From: PRO6 sp035565775
Lineage (GTDB): Bacteria; Pseudomonadota; Alphaproteobacteria; Rhizobiales; Xanthobacteraceae
Direction: 5' to 3'
Assembly: GCA_035565775.1 (NCBI GenBank)
Contig: DATMRW010000021.1
Coordinates: forward strand, 558,001-622,000
DNA length: 64,000 nucleotides
The notes under the pieces were generated by a model that saw only the letters and a program-made list of their open reading frames with translations, ran no database searches and was not told the DNA's origin. A program made the translations under genes and the position numbers. Below are positions 33,353 to 42,409 of the stretch, in pieces; within the stretch, counting starts at the first letter, position 1, and each line of letters starts with the position of its first letter.

Positions 33353-36300
33353 ATGAAACTGACCCGCCTGCGGCTTCACGGCTTCAAATCGTTCGTTGAA
33401 CCGACCGATTTTCTGATCGAGAGAGGTCTGACCGGCGTCGTCGGGCCGAACGGTTGCGGCAAGTCCAACCTCGTCGAAGCCCTGCGCTGGTCGATGGGTG
33501 AGACCTCATACAAGTCGCTCCGCGCCGCCGATATGGACGCGGTGATTTTCGCCGGAACCAATACGCGCCCGTCCCGCAACCACGCCGAAGTGGTGATGAC
33601 CATCGACAACTCCGCCCGGACGGCCCCGGCGGCGATGAACGATGCCGACATTCTTGAAGTTTCCCGCCGCATCGAGCGCGAGGCAGGCTCGGTCTACCGC
33701 ATCAACGGCCGCGAAGTGCGCGCCCGCGACGTGCAGATACTGTTCGCCGACGCCGCCACCGGCGCCCGCTCGCCCGCGCTCGTCCACCAGGGCAAGATCG
33801 GCGAAATCATTCAGGCCAAGCCCGAGCAGCGCCGCCGCGTGCTGGAAGACGCCGCCGGCGTCGCCGGCCTGCACGCCCGCCGCCACGAGGCCGAACTGCG
33901 CCTGCGCGCGGCCGAAACCAACCTGACCCGCGCCGAAGACGTCATCGGCCAGCTTTCCTCACAGATGGACGGGCTGAAGAAGCAGGCCCGCCAGGCAATC
34001 CGCTACCGCGAGCTTGCCGCCAAGGTGCGCAAGGCCGAGGCGACGCTGTTCCACCTGCGCTGGATGCAGGCCCATGTCGACGTCTCCGAGACGACGCAGG
34101 CGCACGATCAGAACGTCCGCGACTATGCCGAGCGCACTCGCGAGCAGGCCGAGGCCGCCCGCATCCAGGCGATTCGCGCCGCCGAACTGCCGGCGCTGCG
34201 CGAGAACGAGGCCCGCGCTGCCGCCGGCCTGCAGCGGCTGGTCAATGCCCGCGACCAGCTCAACCGCGACGAGGAGCGCGCGACCGAGCGCACCGCCGAG
34301 CTGGAGCGCCGCATCGCGCAGTTCACCGCCGATATCGAACGCGAGCAGCGGCTGTCCCATGACGCGGTCGAGGCCGTCGAGCGACTCGAGGCCGAGGACG
34401 CGCTGCTCAAGGAAGAGATCAAGTCGCGGGTCGAATTGCGCTCGGGCGCGGAAGATCGCGTGGCCGAGGCCGAAGCCATGCTGGCCGCTGCCGAGCAGAC
34501 GTTCTCCCAGCTCACCACCGCTCTCGCCGACGTCACCGCCAAGCGCAACCAGTTCGAAGCGAACGTCCGCAATCACCAGAACCGCCTGAGCCGGATCGAT
34601 CAGGAGATCGCCAGCGTCGAGGGCGAGCTGCGCAGCCTTGCCGCCCAGACCGGCGCCGACGATCTCGACATTCTGGCCGAAGCGCTCGAAGCGGCGCAGG
34701 AGAACCTCGCCATCGCCGAGGCGACCGCGCGCGAGCATGAAACCGCGCATATCGTCGCCCGCCAGACGCTGGAAGCGTCCCGCGCGCCGCTGGTCGATGC
34801 CGACAAGCGCGTGCAGCGGCTCGAGACCGAGGCGAAGACCATCGCCAAGCTGGTCCACGGCGAGACCAAGAACCTGTGGCCGCCGATCATGGACGGCATC
34901 ACCGTCGGTAAGGGCTACGAAAAGGCCCTGGGCGCGGCGCTCGGCGACGAGCTCGATGCCCCGGTCGACCCCGGCGCGCCGCTGCGCTGGTCCGAGGTCG
35001 GCCCCTATGACGATCCGGGCTTCCCCGAAGGCGTCGAAGTGCTGGCCGACCACGTCTCGGCTCCGCCGGAACTGGTCCGCCGCCTCAAGCAGATCGGCGT
35101 CGTCACGCGCGAGCGGGCGCTCGAACTCGCGGGGCAGCTCAAGTCCGGCCAGCGCCTCGTGACGCTCGACGGCGACCTCTGGCGCTGGGACGGCTTCATC
35201 GCCTCCGCCCATGCGCCGACCGGCGCCGCCCGCCGCCTCGCCGAGCGCGCCCGCCTCGTCGACATCGAGGCCGAACTGGAAGAAGCCCGCGAAGACGCGG
35301 CGATGAAGCGGATGGCGCTGGAGGAGGCCGAGCACGCCCTCAAGGCCGCCGCCGCCGCCGAATCCGCCGCCCGCGATGCCTGGCGCGCCGGCCAGCGCGA
35401 GGCCGATGGCGCGCGTGAGCGGCATGTCGCCGCCGAACGTGAGATCAACCGCCACGCCGCCCGCCGCTCGGCGCTCGACGAGGCCAAGACGCGCCTTCAG
35501 GCCGACCGCGAGGAAGTCGCGGCAGCCTGCGAGGAAGCCGCGATCCTGCTCGAGGAGCTGCCGCCGAACGACGAGGCGCAGGCCCAGCTTGCCGCCGTGC
35601 GCGAGGAGCTGGAAGGCCATCGCCGAGTCGCCGCGCAGGTCCGCGCCGAAGTGCAGGCTCTCGCCCGCGAGGCCGAGCTCGCCGACCGCCGCGTGCAGGC
35701 GATCATTGCCGAGCGCGCCGAGTGGCAGCGCCGCAGCGAGAACGCCGGCTCGCAGGTGATGACGATCGAGGATCGTATCGCCGAGCTGATGATCGAGCGC
35801 GAGGAGCTGGAGAACGCGCCCGCCGTCTTCGGCCAGCGCCGCCGCGCCATCATCAACGAGATCGAAGAGGCCGAAGCCGCCCGCCGCGCCGCCGCCGATG
35901 CGCTCGCCACCGCCGAGAACGCGATGGCGGAGACCGACCGCGACGCGCGCGCCTCGCTCGAAGCCCTTTCCTCCGCCCGCGAGGCCTGCGGCCGCGCCGA
36001 GGAGCGGATGGAAAGCGCCAAGCGCCGCCTCGAAGACATCGAGCGCGAGATCCGCGACCTGCTCGAAGTCGAGCCGCAGGCGGTCGCGGCGATTGCCGAA
36101 ATCGCTCCCGATGCGGAGCTGCCAATGACGTCCGAGGTCGAGGCCGAACTCGACAAGCTGCGCCGCGACCGCGAGCGCCTCGGTGCCGTCAACCTGCGCG
36201 CCGAGGAAGAGCTGAACGACGTCGAAGCCCAGCACACCACGCTGGCGACCGAGCGCGACGACCTCGTCGAAGCGATCAAGCGGCTGCGGCAGGGCATCCA

Positions 36301-36811
36301 GAGCCTCAACCGCGAGGCGCGCGAGCGCCTGCTGGCTTCATTCGACATCGTCAATGGTCACTTCAAGCGGCTGTTCACCCAGCTGTTCGGCGGCGGTGAG
36401 GCCGAGCTGACGCTGATCGAGAGCGACGACCCGCTCGAAGCCGGTCTCGAAATTCTCGCCAAGCCGCCGGGCAAGAAGCCGCAGACGCTGTCGCTGCTGT
36501 CAGGCGGCGAGCAGGCGCTGACGGCGATGGCGCTGATCTTCGCGGTGTTCCTCACCAACCCCTCGCCGATCTGCGTGCTCGACGAAGTTGACGCACCGCT
36601 GGACGACCACAACGTCGAGCGGTTCTGCAGCCTGCTGCACGAGATGACCCAGTCGACCGACACCCGCTTCATCGTGATCACCCACAACCCGATCACGATG
36701 TCGCACATGAACCGGCTCTACGGTGTCACCATGGCCGAGCGCGGCGTCTCGCAGCTCGTCTCGGTCGACCTCGAAGGCGCGGTCAAGATCCGCGATTCCG
36801 CCGTCGCCTGA
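33353..36811 (+). CDS. smc: Chromosome partition protein SMC
   Basis: A 1152-residue condensin ATPase that loops and segregates chromosomal DNA with ScpA/ScpB. The Walker A motif GVVGPNGCGKSNLVEALRWS is at about residues 28-47. Long coiled coils run ~170-500 and ~660-1000, separated by a hinge (ENLWPPIMDGI-type region through APTGAARRL). The C-terminal head has the ABC signature TLSLLSGGEQALTAMA near 1045 and Walker B PICVLDEVDAPLDDHNVERF near 1072. Start and length match the family (about 1150). A strong hairpin follows the stop. Confidence 0.96.
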   Translation: MKLTRLRLHGFKSFVEPTDFLIERGLTGVVGPNGCGKSNLVEALRWSMGETSYKSLRAADMDAVIFAGTNTRPSRNHAEVVMTIDNSARTAPAAMNDADILEVSRRIEREAGSVYRINGREVRARDVQILFADAATGARSPALVHQGKIGEIIQAKPEQRRRVLEDAAGVAGLHARRHEAELRLRAAETNLTRAEDVIGQLSSQMDGLKKQARQAIRYRELAAKVRKAEATLFHLRWMQAHVDVSETTQAHDQNVRDYAERTREQAEAARIQAIRAAELPALRENEARAAAGLQRLVNARDQLNRDEERATERTAELERRIAQFTADIEREQRLSHDAVEAVERLEAEDALLKEEIKSRVELRSGAEDRVAEAEAMLAAAEQTFSQLTTALADVTAKRNQFEANVRNHQNRLSRIDQEIASVEGELRSLAAQTGADDLDILAEALEAAQENLAIAEATAREHETAHIVARQTLEASRAPLVDADKRVQRLETEAKTIAKLVHGETKNLWPPIMDGITVGKGYEKALGAALGDELDAPVDPGAPLRWSEVGPYDDPGFPEGVEVLADHVSAPPELVRRLKQIGVVTRERALELAGQLKSGQRLVTLDGDLWRWDGFIASAHAPTGAARRLAERARLVDIEAELEEAREDAAMKRMALEEAEHALKAAAAAESAARDAWRAGQREADGARERHVAAEREINRHAARRSALDEAKTRLQADREEVAAACEEAAILLEELPPNDEAQAQLAAVREELEGHRRVAAQVRAEVQALAREAELADRRVQAIIAERAEWQRRSENAGSQVMTIEDRIAELMIEREELENAPAVFGQRRRAIINEIEEAEAARRAAADALATAENAMAETDRDARASLEALSSAREACGRAEERMESAKRRLEDIEREIRDLLEVEPQAVAAIAEIAPDAELPMTSEVEAELDKLRRDRERLGAVNLRAEEELNDVEAQHTTLATERDDLVEAIKRLRQGIQSLNREARERLLASFDIVNGHFKRLFTQLFGGGEAELTLIESDDPLEAGLEILAKPPGKKPQTLSLLSGGEQALTAMALIFAVFLTNPSPICVLDEVDAPLDDHNVERFCSLLHEMTQSTDTRFIVITHNPITMSHMNRLYGVTMAERGVSQLVSVDLEGAVKIRDSAVA

Positions 36812-36825
36812 TCGCATTCGCGCAG

Positions 36826-36854
36826 CGGCGGTTCTCCCGCGATGAGAACCGCCG
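36826..36854 (+). repeat. 11-bp perfect hairpin between smc and the Rsm22-like gene
   Basis: CGGCGGTTCTC-CCGCGAT-GAGAACCGCCG is a perfect 11-bp stem. It starts 15 bases after the smc stop and ends 25 bases before the next start. There is no U tract. It may act as an mRNA 3'-end stabiliser or partial terminator. Confidence 0.55.
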
Positions 36855-36879
36855 GCGCATTCACAACACTCGTTGAGCG

Positions 36880-37854
36880 ATGATTGCTTCCCAGCTTCCT
36901 GCGGCGCTCAAAGCCGCGCTCGATGCTCTCGCTCACGGCCAGTCGCGCCAGCAGGTGGCCGGCCGCGCCGAAAAGATCTCCAATGCCTATCGCAGCGGCG
37001 GCAATTCCCGCACCATCACCCATTCGGACGATGCGCTCGCCTATGCCATGGCGCGGATGCCTGCGACCTACGCCGCGACCGCCGCGAGCCTGATCGAACT
37101 TGCCGCCGCCAAACCGGACTTTTCGCCGGCCAGCCTGATCGACGTCGGCGCCGGCCCCGGCACCGCAAGCTGGGCGGCGGAGGCGGTGTTGCCAAGCCTT
37201 GAACGCTTCGTGATGCTCGATCGCAACCCGGCGCTTCGCGACATTGCCAAAAATCTCGCCGAAGGCAGTTTGGCGCTTCACGCCGCCGACTACCGGCTCG
37301 GCGATGCCGCCGCGCTGCTCGGCAAGGCCGATGCCGCCGACCTTGTGATCGCGAGCTATCTGATCGGCGAACTGACTGAGGCGGATCAGCGCGCGCTGGT
37401 CGATGCGATGTGGGACAGGGCCGCCGATACGCTGCTGATCGTCGAGCCCGGCACGCCTGCCGGATATGCGCGGTTGATGACGGCGCGCCGCCATCTGGTC
37501 GCGCGCGGCGCGCACACGCTTGCGCCCTGCCCGCATGACGACGCCTGCCCGCTCGCTGCGCCCGACTGGTGTCACTTCTCCCAGCGGCTCGCCCGCTCCC
37601 GCGACCACAAGCGCGTCAAGAACGCCGACGTGCCGTTCGAGGACGAACGTTTTTCCTATATCGCGATGTCGCGTCAGCCTTCCGCGACGCGCGCTGCCCG
37701 CATCCTGCGGCCGCCGGTGCAGACCAAGGCTGACATTTCGGCGCAGCTTTGCACGGCCCAGGGCCTGTCGACGCGCCGCGTGCCTCGCCGCGACAAACCC
37801 GCTTATGCCGAGGCCCGCCACTGGCGCTGGGGCGACGGCCTGGCCGAGGCGTAA
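36880..37854 (+). CDS. Rsm22-like small ribosomal subunit methyltransferase family protein
   Basis: A 324-residue member of the Rsm22/Met17 SAM-methyltransferase family, related to mitochondrial ribosome assembly factors. The SAM site is SLIDVGAGPGTASWAAEAVL. The family's metal-binding cysteines are in LAPCPHDDACPLAAPDWCHF. A basic C-terminal part follows. The exact rRNA target is not established for the bacterial proteins. It begins 68 bases after smc; co-transcription is possible despite the hairpin. Confidence 0.82.
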   Translation: MIASQLPAALKAALDALAHGQSRQQVAGRAEKISNAYRSGGNSRTITHSDDALAYAMARMPATYAATAASLIELAAAKPDFSPASLIDVGAGPGTASWAAEAVLPSLERFVMLDRNPALRDIAKNLAEGSLALHAADYRLGDAAALLGKADAADLVIASYLIGELTEADQRALVDAMWDRAADTLLIVEPGTPAGYARLMTARRHLVARGAHTLAPCPHDDACPLAAPDWCHFSQRLARSRDHKRVKNADVPFEDERFSYIAMSRQPSATRAARILRPPVQTKADISAQLCTAQGLSTRRVPRRDKPAYAEARHWRWGDGLAEA

Positions 37855-38074
37855 TACGCCGGCCAAAGATGCCTGCGGCAGGGAATTTGAACCGCACCGA
37901 GCGTCGATCAGACTACTGTCCGCGCACTTCGCCGCGGACCGCCCCCGCCCTCGTCCTCGCCAACAATGTCTTGCAATCGTGCTCCGGCAGCCACATTCAT
38001 TGCAGGGTTGCAATTCAGATTGATCGTCGTTCTGCAAGCAGTTCGGCCTCTCAGACCCATCAGGAGCCTTTCTT

Positions 38075-38635
38075 ATGTCGACCGGCTGGATCATTCTCGG
38101 AATTATCGCCGTTCTCGCCTTCATCGCCTTCTCGGCCTACAACCGACTGGTCGCGCTCAGCCAGCGCGTCAACCAGGCTTTCGCCGACATCGACGTGCAG
38201 CTCAAGCTGCGCCACGACCTCGTGCCGAACCTCGTCGAGACAGTGAAGGGCTATGCCGGCCATGAGCGCGGCACGCTGGAGGAAGTCGTCAGGGCGCGCA
38301 ATGCGGCGCTTTCGGCACAGGGGCCGGCGCAGGTCGCAAGCGCGGAGAACATGCTGACCGGCGCTCTCGGCAAGCTGATCGCGCTGGCGGAGGCCTATCC
38401 CGACCTCAAGGCCAACGCCAATTTCCAGCAGCTGCAGGCCGAGCTGTCCGACATCGAAAACAAGATCGCCGCCAGCCGCCGCTTCTTCAACAACGCGGTC
38501 CAGGAATACAACACCGGCATCCAGCAGCTCCCGGCCGCGCTGTTCGCCAGCACGTTCGGGTTCACAAGGCGCGACTTCTTCGACCTCGGCGATAGCCGCG
38601 TCGCGGTCGAGCAGGCCCCTTCGGTGAAATTCTGA
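38075..38635 (+). CDS. lemA: LemA family protein
   Basis: A 186-residue protein with one N-terminal transmembrane helix (GWIILGIIAVLAFIAFSAYN) and a four-helix LemA domain: VNQAFADIDVQLKLRHDLVP, NAALSAQGPAQVASAEN and FQQLQAELSDIENKIAASRR with FNNAVQEYNTGIQQLP. LemA proteins are membrane anchored with a cytoplasmic or extracellular helical bundle and often pair with an M48 protease. That is the case here, with the protease 53 bases downstream, so a two-gene operon is likely. GGAGCCTTTCTT sets the start. Confidence 0.9.
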   Translation: MSTGWIILGIIAVLAFIAFSAYNRLVALSQRVNQAFADIDVQLKLRHDLVPNLVETVKGYAGHERGTLEEVVRARNAALSAQGPAQVASAENMLTGALGKLIALAEAYPDLKANANFQQLQAELSDIENKIAASRRFFNNAVQEYNTGIQQLPAALFASTFGFTRRDFFDLGDSRVAVEQAPSVKF

Positions 38636-38688
38636 ACCCTTTGCGGACCGCGCGTCCGCATCTCCCCTAGCCGGCGGAGCAGAGCACC

Positions 38689-39954
38689 ATGGCCGCCTAT
38701 GGTCTCTACACCCACATCGAATCGAACAGGACGCGCTCGCGCTTTCTGCTCGCCGGTCTGTTCCTGCTGATCTATGTGATGGTGTTCGCCGGCGCACTGC
38801 TCGGCGAGGTTCTGGTCGACGACAGCCTGGGCACCGGGACCTATCTTCGGCTCGCATTCCGCGATCTTGTCGCCGCCGCGCCGTTCGCAACCGTCATCGC
38901 CATCGCGTGGATCGCCATCGCCTTCCGCTTCAACGTCGCGATGATTGACCTCGTGACCGGCGCCCGCGGCGTCACGCGCCAAGAACAGCCGAAGCTCTAT
39001 AATCTGCTGGAAAATCTCTGCATCTCGCGCGGCATCACCATGCCGAAGCTCAAGGTGCTGCAGAGCGACGCGCTCAATGCCTACGCGACCGGCGTCAACG
39101 ACAAGCAATATGCCATCACCGTCACCACCGGCCTGTTGGGGGCGCTGACCGACGACGAGATCGAGGCCGTGCTCGCGCACGAACTGACCCATATCCGCAA
39201 CGGCGATGTGCGGCTGATGATCATCGCCGTGGTGATCGCCGGCGTGGTCGGCTTTGTCGCGGAGATTTTGTTCCGCGCCTTCACCAACAGCGGCACCGGC
39301 TTCTCGATGGGCCGCTCCGGGCGCTCATCATCATCTGGCTCTTCATCCAAGAGCGACAACAACAAGAACTCTGGCGGCGGCGGGGCCATCATCGTCATTT
39401 TGATCGCGGTCGTGCTGATCTTTGCCGCATGGTTTTTGTCGCAGGTCATCCGCTTCGCCCTGTCGCGGTCGCGCGAGATGCTGGCGGATGCGGGTTCGGT
39501 CGAACTGACCAAGAACCCGAATGCGATGATTTTCGCGCTGCGCAAGATCGAGGGCCGCGGCGAACTGGCGAGGGCAACCTCGGGCGTCATGGAAATGTGC
39601 GTCGACAATCCGCGCAGCGGCTTCGCCGACATTTTTGCGACCCACCCGAGCATCGACGAGCGCATCAAGGCGCTGGTGTCATTTGCCGGCGGCCACGATC
39701 CCGGGCCGATCGCCCTCCCATCCCCGGAAGTGACCGCGGAAACGGACACCGAAGCGACCTCTGGCGAACCGCCCGGCCCATGGGGACCGCACCCGGACGC
39801 GCCGGCGCCGGGAGCGCCGGACCTCAGCCGCCTGCCGCCCAAATATCGCGAGGCGCTCGAGCTGTGGACAAAACATTTTCCGAATGGGCCGTGGAGCGGC
39901 CCTTGGGGCGGATCGGGCGGCGGCTCCGGGGGCGGATCGGGCGGCGCCCGTTAA
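38689..39954 (+). CDS. M48 family membrane metallopeptidase
   Basis: A 421-residue HtpX-like zinc protease. Two N-terminal transmembrane helices (FLLAGLFLLIYVMVFAGALL; VAAAPFATVIAIAWIAIAF) precede the catalytic motif VLAHELTHIRNGDV at about residue 162. A Ser/Asn/Gly linker (~205-232) is followed by another membrane helix (AIIVILIAVVLIFAAWFLS). The third zinc ligand probably lies in SRSREMLADAGSVEL. The last 90 residues are Pro/Gly-rich and disordered. With LemA it probably works in membrane protein quality control. GGAGCAGAGCACC precedes the ATG. Confidence 0.87.
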   Translation: MAAYGLYTHIESNRTRSRFLLAGLFLLIYVMVFAGALLGEVLVDDSLGTGTYLRLAFRDLVAAAPFATVIAIAWIAIAFRFNVAMIDLVTGARGVTRQEQPKLYNLLENLCISRGITMPKLKVLQSDALNAYATGVNDKQYAITVTTGLLGALTDDEIEAVLAHELTHIRNGDVRLMIIAVVIAGVVGFVAEILFRAFTNSGTGFSMGRSGRSSSSGSSSKSDNNKNSGGGGAIIVILIAVVLIFAAWFLSQVIRFALSRSREMLADAGSVELTKNPNAMIFALRKIEGRGELARATSGVMEMCVDNPRSGFADIFATHPSIDERIKALVSFAGGHDPGPIALPSPEVTAETDTEATSGEPPGPWGPHPDAPAPGAPDLSRLPPKYREALELWTKHFPNGPWSGPWGGSGGGSGGGSGGAR

Positions 39955-40185
39955 CGAACCCGCCGGAATAACCGGGACGCCGGGCCGGCAAGATTTGAAT
40001 TCTCCCTGTTTTCTGCCATCTTCCGCCTTCAAGATCAGGATGCTGGCGGATGCATGCCCTGCAAAAGCCGGCATCACTGACGGATTTGGGGCGCAACTCC
40101 GTCGAACTTCAACAGATGGTGCATTACCCGGCGAGCCATGAGGCGGCGCTTTGGTCATGCCAACTGACGTGGGAAAATCTCGATC

Positions 40186-40989
40186 ATGGCGAAACCGGCA
40201 GTTATCGTGGTGGGTGCGGACAAGGGCGGCGTCGGCAAGACCACTGTCGCGCGCACCGTTCTGGATTATTTCAGCGCCAACAATATCCCGACCCGCGCCT
40301 TCGACACCGAGTCCCCCCGCGGAACGCTGAAGCGGTTCCACCCTTCGATCACCGAGATCGTCGACATGACGACGACTTCGGACCAGATGAAGATCTTCGA
40401 TACGCTCAATTCGGCTGATGCCTCGGTCACCGTGATCGACGTGCGCGCCGGTCTTTTGTCCCCCGCCCTCGCCTCGCTGCGCGACATCGGCTTTCTCGAC
40501 GCGGCGCGCGCCGGGCAGATCACCTTCGCCGTCTTCCACATTCTCGGCCCCTCGATCGCCTCGCTCGACGAGATCGCCGAGACCGCGAGCTTCATGAACG
40601 GCGCCAAGTATTTTCTGGTGAAGAACTTCATCAACAATACGAGCTTCTTCGAGTGGGACCAGGCGACCTACAATTCCTATTTCCACCGCATCAAGGACGC
40701 CACCGAACTGACCATTCCCAAGCTCAATGAGATGGCATTCGAGCAGGTCGAGGTGGCCTCGGTTCCGTTCCTCAAGTTCGTCGCCAACAAGGGCATCAAG
40801 GACGAGGACGAGAACTATTCGTTCGTGCTGCGCGGCTATGTCCGGCACTGGCTGACGAACGTGTGGAACGAATTCGACCGCATCCGCCTCGCCGATATCG
40901 TCGGCGGCAAGCCGAAGGGCGGCAAGGCCACGCCGCCGGCGGCGGCCGCCGTCAGCGAAAACGCCGCGAGCGAGGTCGCCAGCAAGTGA
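40186..40989 (+). CDS. ParA/MinD-like P-loop ATPase (uncharacterised)
   Basis: A 267-residue SIMIBI-class ATPase. The deviant Walker A motif IVVGADKGGVGKTTVARTVL includes the signature Lys. The switch region may be VTVIDVRAGLLSP. The family is close to plasmid TraL/StbB/MobD-type partition or transfer ATPases, but no plasmid genes are nearby. The C-terminal ~50 residues after VWNEFDRIRLAD are Ala/Lys-rich. It is followed 77 bases later by a second P-loop protein. The function and cargo are unknown. Confidence 0.75.
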   Translation: MAKPAVIVVGADKGGVGKTTVARTVLDYFSANNIPTRAFDTESPRGTLKRFHPSITEIVDMTTTSDQMKIFDTLNSADASVTVIDVRAGLLSPALASLRDIGFLDAARAGQITFAVFHILGPSIASLDEIAETASFMNGAKYFLVKNFINNTSFFEWDQATYNSYFHRIKDATELTIPKLNEMAFEQVEVASVPFLKFVANKGIKDEDENYSFVLRGYVRHWLTNVWNEFDRIRLADIVGGKPKGGKATPPAAAAVSENAASEVASK

Positions 40990-41066
40990 GGGGCTTCGGC
41001 ACTTCCCTCCACTGCCGCGTTTTCCCGGCGTAAACTGGTTCTGTCTTCGCCTGAAAACGCTTCGCT

Positions 41067-41735
41067 ATGCTTCGCACGCCCGTCTATATCGTCTGCTCGC
41101 CACGACCAGCGGTTGGAAAAACGCTGGTCGCCCGGCTTCTGACCGAGTTTCTGGCCCTGGCACGCGGCCAGGCCATCGCCTTCGACCTCAATCTCGGCGA
41201 GCCGTCGCTGGTCGATTTCCTGCCTGACCTCACCGAGACCGCGGACATCTCCGACACCTACGGCAAAATGGCGCTGATGGACCGGCTGATCGTCCATGAC
41301 GGCCTCGCCAAGGTGGTGGACCTCGGCTTTCACGCCTTCGACGAATTCTTTCAGATGTGCGACGAGATCGGCTTCACCAAGGAAGGCGACCGGCGCGGCA
41401 TCGAGCCGGTGCTGGTCTATCTCGCCGACCACAGCCGGATGGCCGCGCAGAGCCACAGGATGCTGCGCACGACGTTTCCGACGACGGCGCTCATCGCCAT
41501 CGACAACGAGCACGTGCTGCGCGGCGACATTCCGCCCGGCTTTACGCCGGCGCGGATGCTGCATCTGCCGGCGCTGCCGGCGTTCCTGAAAACCTATATC
41601 GACCGGGTGCCGTTCTCGTTCACCGGCTATCTGCGCGACACCTCGGACACCTCGGCCGAGCTGTACCAGTGGACCCGCGACAATTTTTCAAAACTGCGCG
41701 ACGCCGGAGATAACCTGCGGCGCTACCGGGTCTGA
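41067..41735 (+). CDS. Second P-loop ATPase-like protein (uncharacterised)
   Basis: A 222-residue protein with a Walker-A-like start YIVCSPRPAVGKTLVARLLT. It has the GKT core but lacks the signature Lys of ParA/MinD (Arg instead in PRP). IAFDLNLGEPSLVDFLPDLT resembles the D-x-D strand of the fold. The central LVYLADHSRMAAQSHRML and C-terminal basic tail are unassigned. It probably forms an operon with the ParA-like gene upstream and converges on apt. I do not recognise a named family. Confidence 0.65.
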   Translation: MLRTPVYIVCSPRPAVGKTLVARLLTEFLALARGQAIAFDLNLGEPSLVDFLPDLTETADISDTYGKMALMDRLIVHDGLAKVVDLGFHAFDEFFQMCDEIGFTKEGDRRGIEPVLVYLADHSRMAAQSHRMLRTTFPTTALIAIDNEHVLRGDIPPGFTPARMLHLPALPAFLKTYIDRVPFSFTGYLRDTSDTSAELYQWTRDNFSKLRDAGDNLRRYRV

Positions 41736-41756
41736 GCCGCGGCACTGCCGCCCCAG

Positions 41757-42296
41757 TCAGTGGCCCTCGAAGGTGACGAGGGTGCGCACCGGCACATCGA
41801 GCGCACGCAGCTTCGCCGCGCCGCCAAGTTCTGGCAGATCGATGATGAAGCAGGCGGCGACGACTTCCGCGCCGATCTGACGCAAAAGCTTCACCGCGCC
41901 TTCGGCCGTGCCGCCGGTCGCGATCAGATCATCGACCAGAATGACCTTCTGCCCCGGCAGAATGGCATCGGCATGGATCTCCATCTCGTCGGTGCCGTAT
42001 TCGAGCGTGTAGGCGATGCTCACCGTCTTGTGCGGGAGCTTGCCCTTCTTGCGGATCGGCACGAAACCGGCCGAAAGCTGGTGCGCGACCGCGCCGCCGA
42101 GAATGAAGCCCCGCGCCTCGATGCCGGCGACCTGATCGACCTTGGTGCCCGCCCACGGGTGGACCAGTTCATCGACCGCGCGGCGGAACGCGCGCGGATT
42201 GCCAAGAAGCGTGGTGATGTCGCGGAAAACAATGCCCGGCTTGGGATAATCCGGAATGCTGCGGATCGCGGACCGCAAATCGTTCTCACCGCTCAT
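41757..42296 (-). CDS. apt: Adenine phosphoribosyltransferase
   Basis: A 179-residue purine salvage enzyme making AMP from adenine and PRPP. The PRPP-binding motif VILVDDLIATGGTAEGAVKL and the adenine-pocket region PDYPKPGIVFRDITTLL are canonical. There is a dimer loop region in GFVPIRKKGKLPHKTVS. Two adjacent ATG codons lie at 42299 and 42296; the second is placed better behind AAGAGG. Length is normal (~170-180). It shares a strand with trpE(G), separated by a large hairpin. Confidence 0.95.
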   Translation of the reverse strand: MSGENDLRSAIRSIPDYPKPGIVFRDITTLLGNPRAFRRAVDELVHPWAGTKVDQVAGIEARGFILGGAVAHQLSAGFVPIRKKGKLPHKTVSIAYTLEYGTDEMEIHADAILPGQKVILVDDLIATGGTAEGAVKLLRQIGAEVVAACFIIDLPELGGAAKLRALDVPVRTLVTFEGH

Positions 42297-42317
42297 CATC
42301 GTCCTCTTAACACACAG

Positions 42318-42348
42318 GCCCATCCCGGAATGTATTCCGGCGATGGGC
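42318..42348 (-). repeat. Long imperfect hairpin between trpE(G) and apt
   Basis: GCCCATC-CCGGAA-TGTA-TTCCGG-C-GATGGGC folds to a 13-bp stem with one bulge and a tetraloop. It lies 22 bases before the apt start and 61 bases after the trpE(G) stop. No T run follows on the minus strand, so it may be an mRNA processing or partial termination site. Confidence 0.55.
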
Positions 42349-42409
42349 TTGGCTTAGCAAATATCGGCGGCCGGAAACATGCGCGCCCGGCCGCTGCTCA
42401 CACCTTAGT

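Noticed and set aside
32993..33379. A 128-codon minus-strand frame upstream of and overlapping the smc start
   Set aside because: No domain, no ribosome site, and it covers the likely smc promoter.
33959..36235. A 758-codon open frame on the minus strand opposite smc
   Set aside because: Antisense to the SMC coiled coil; composition is biased and there is no start signal.
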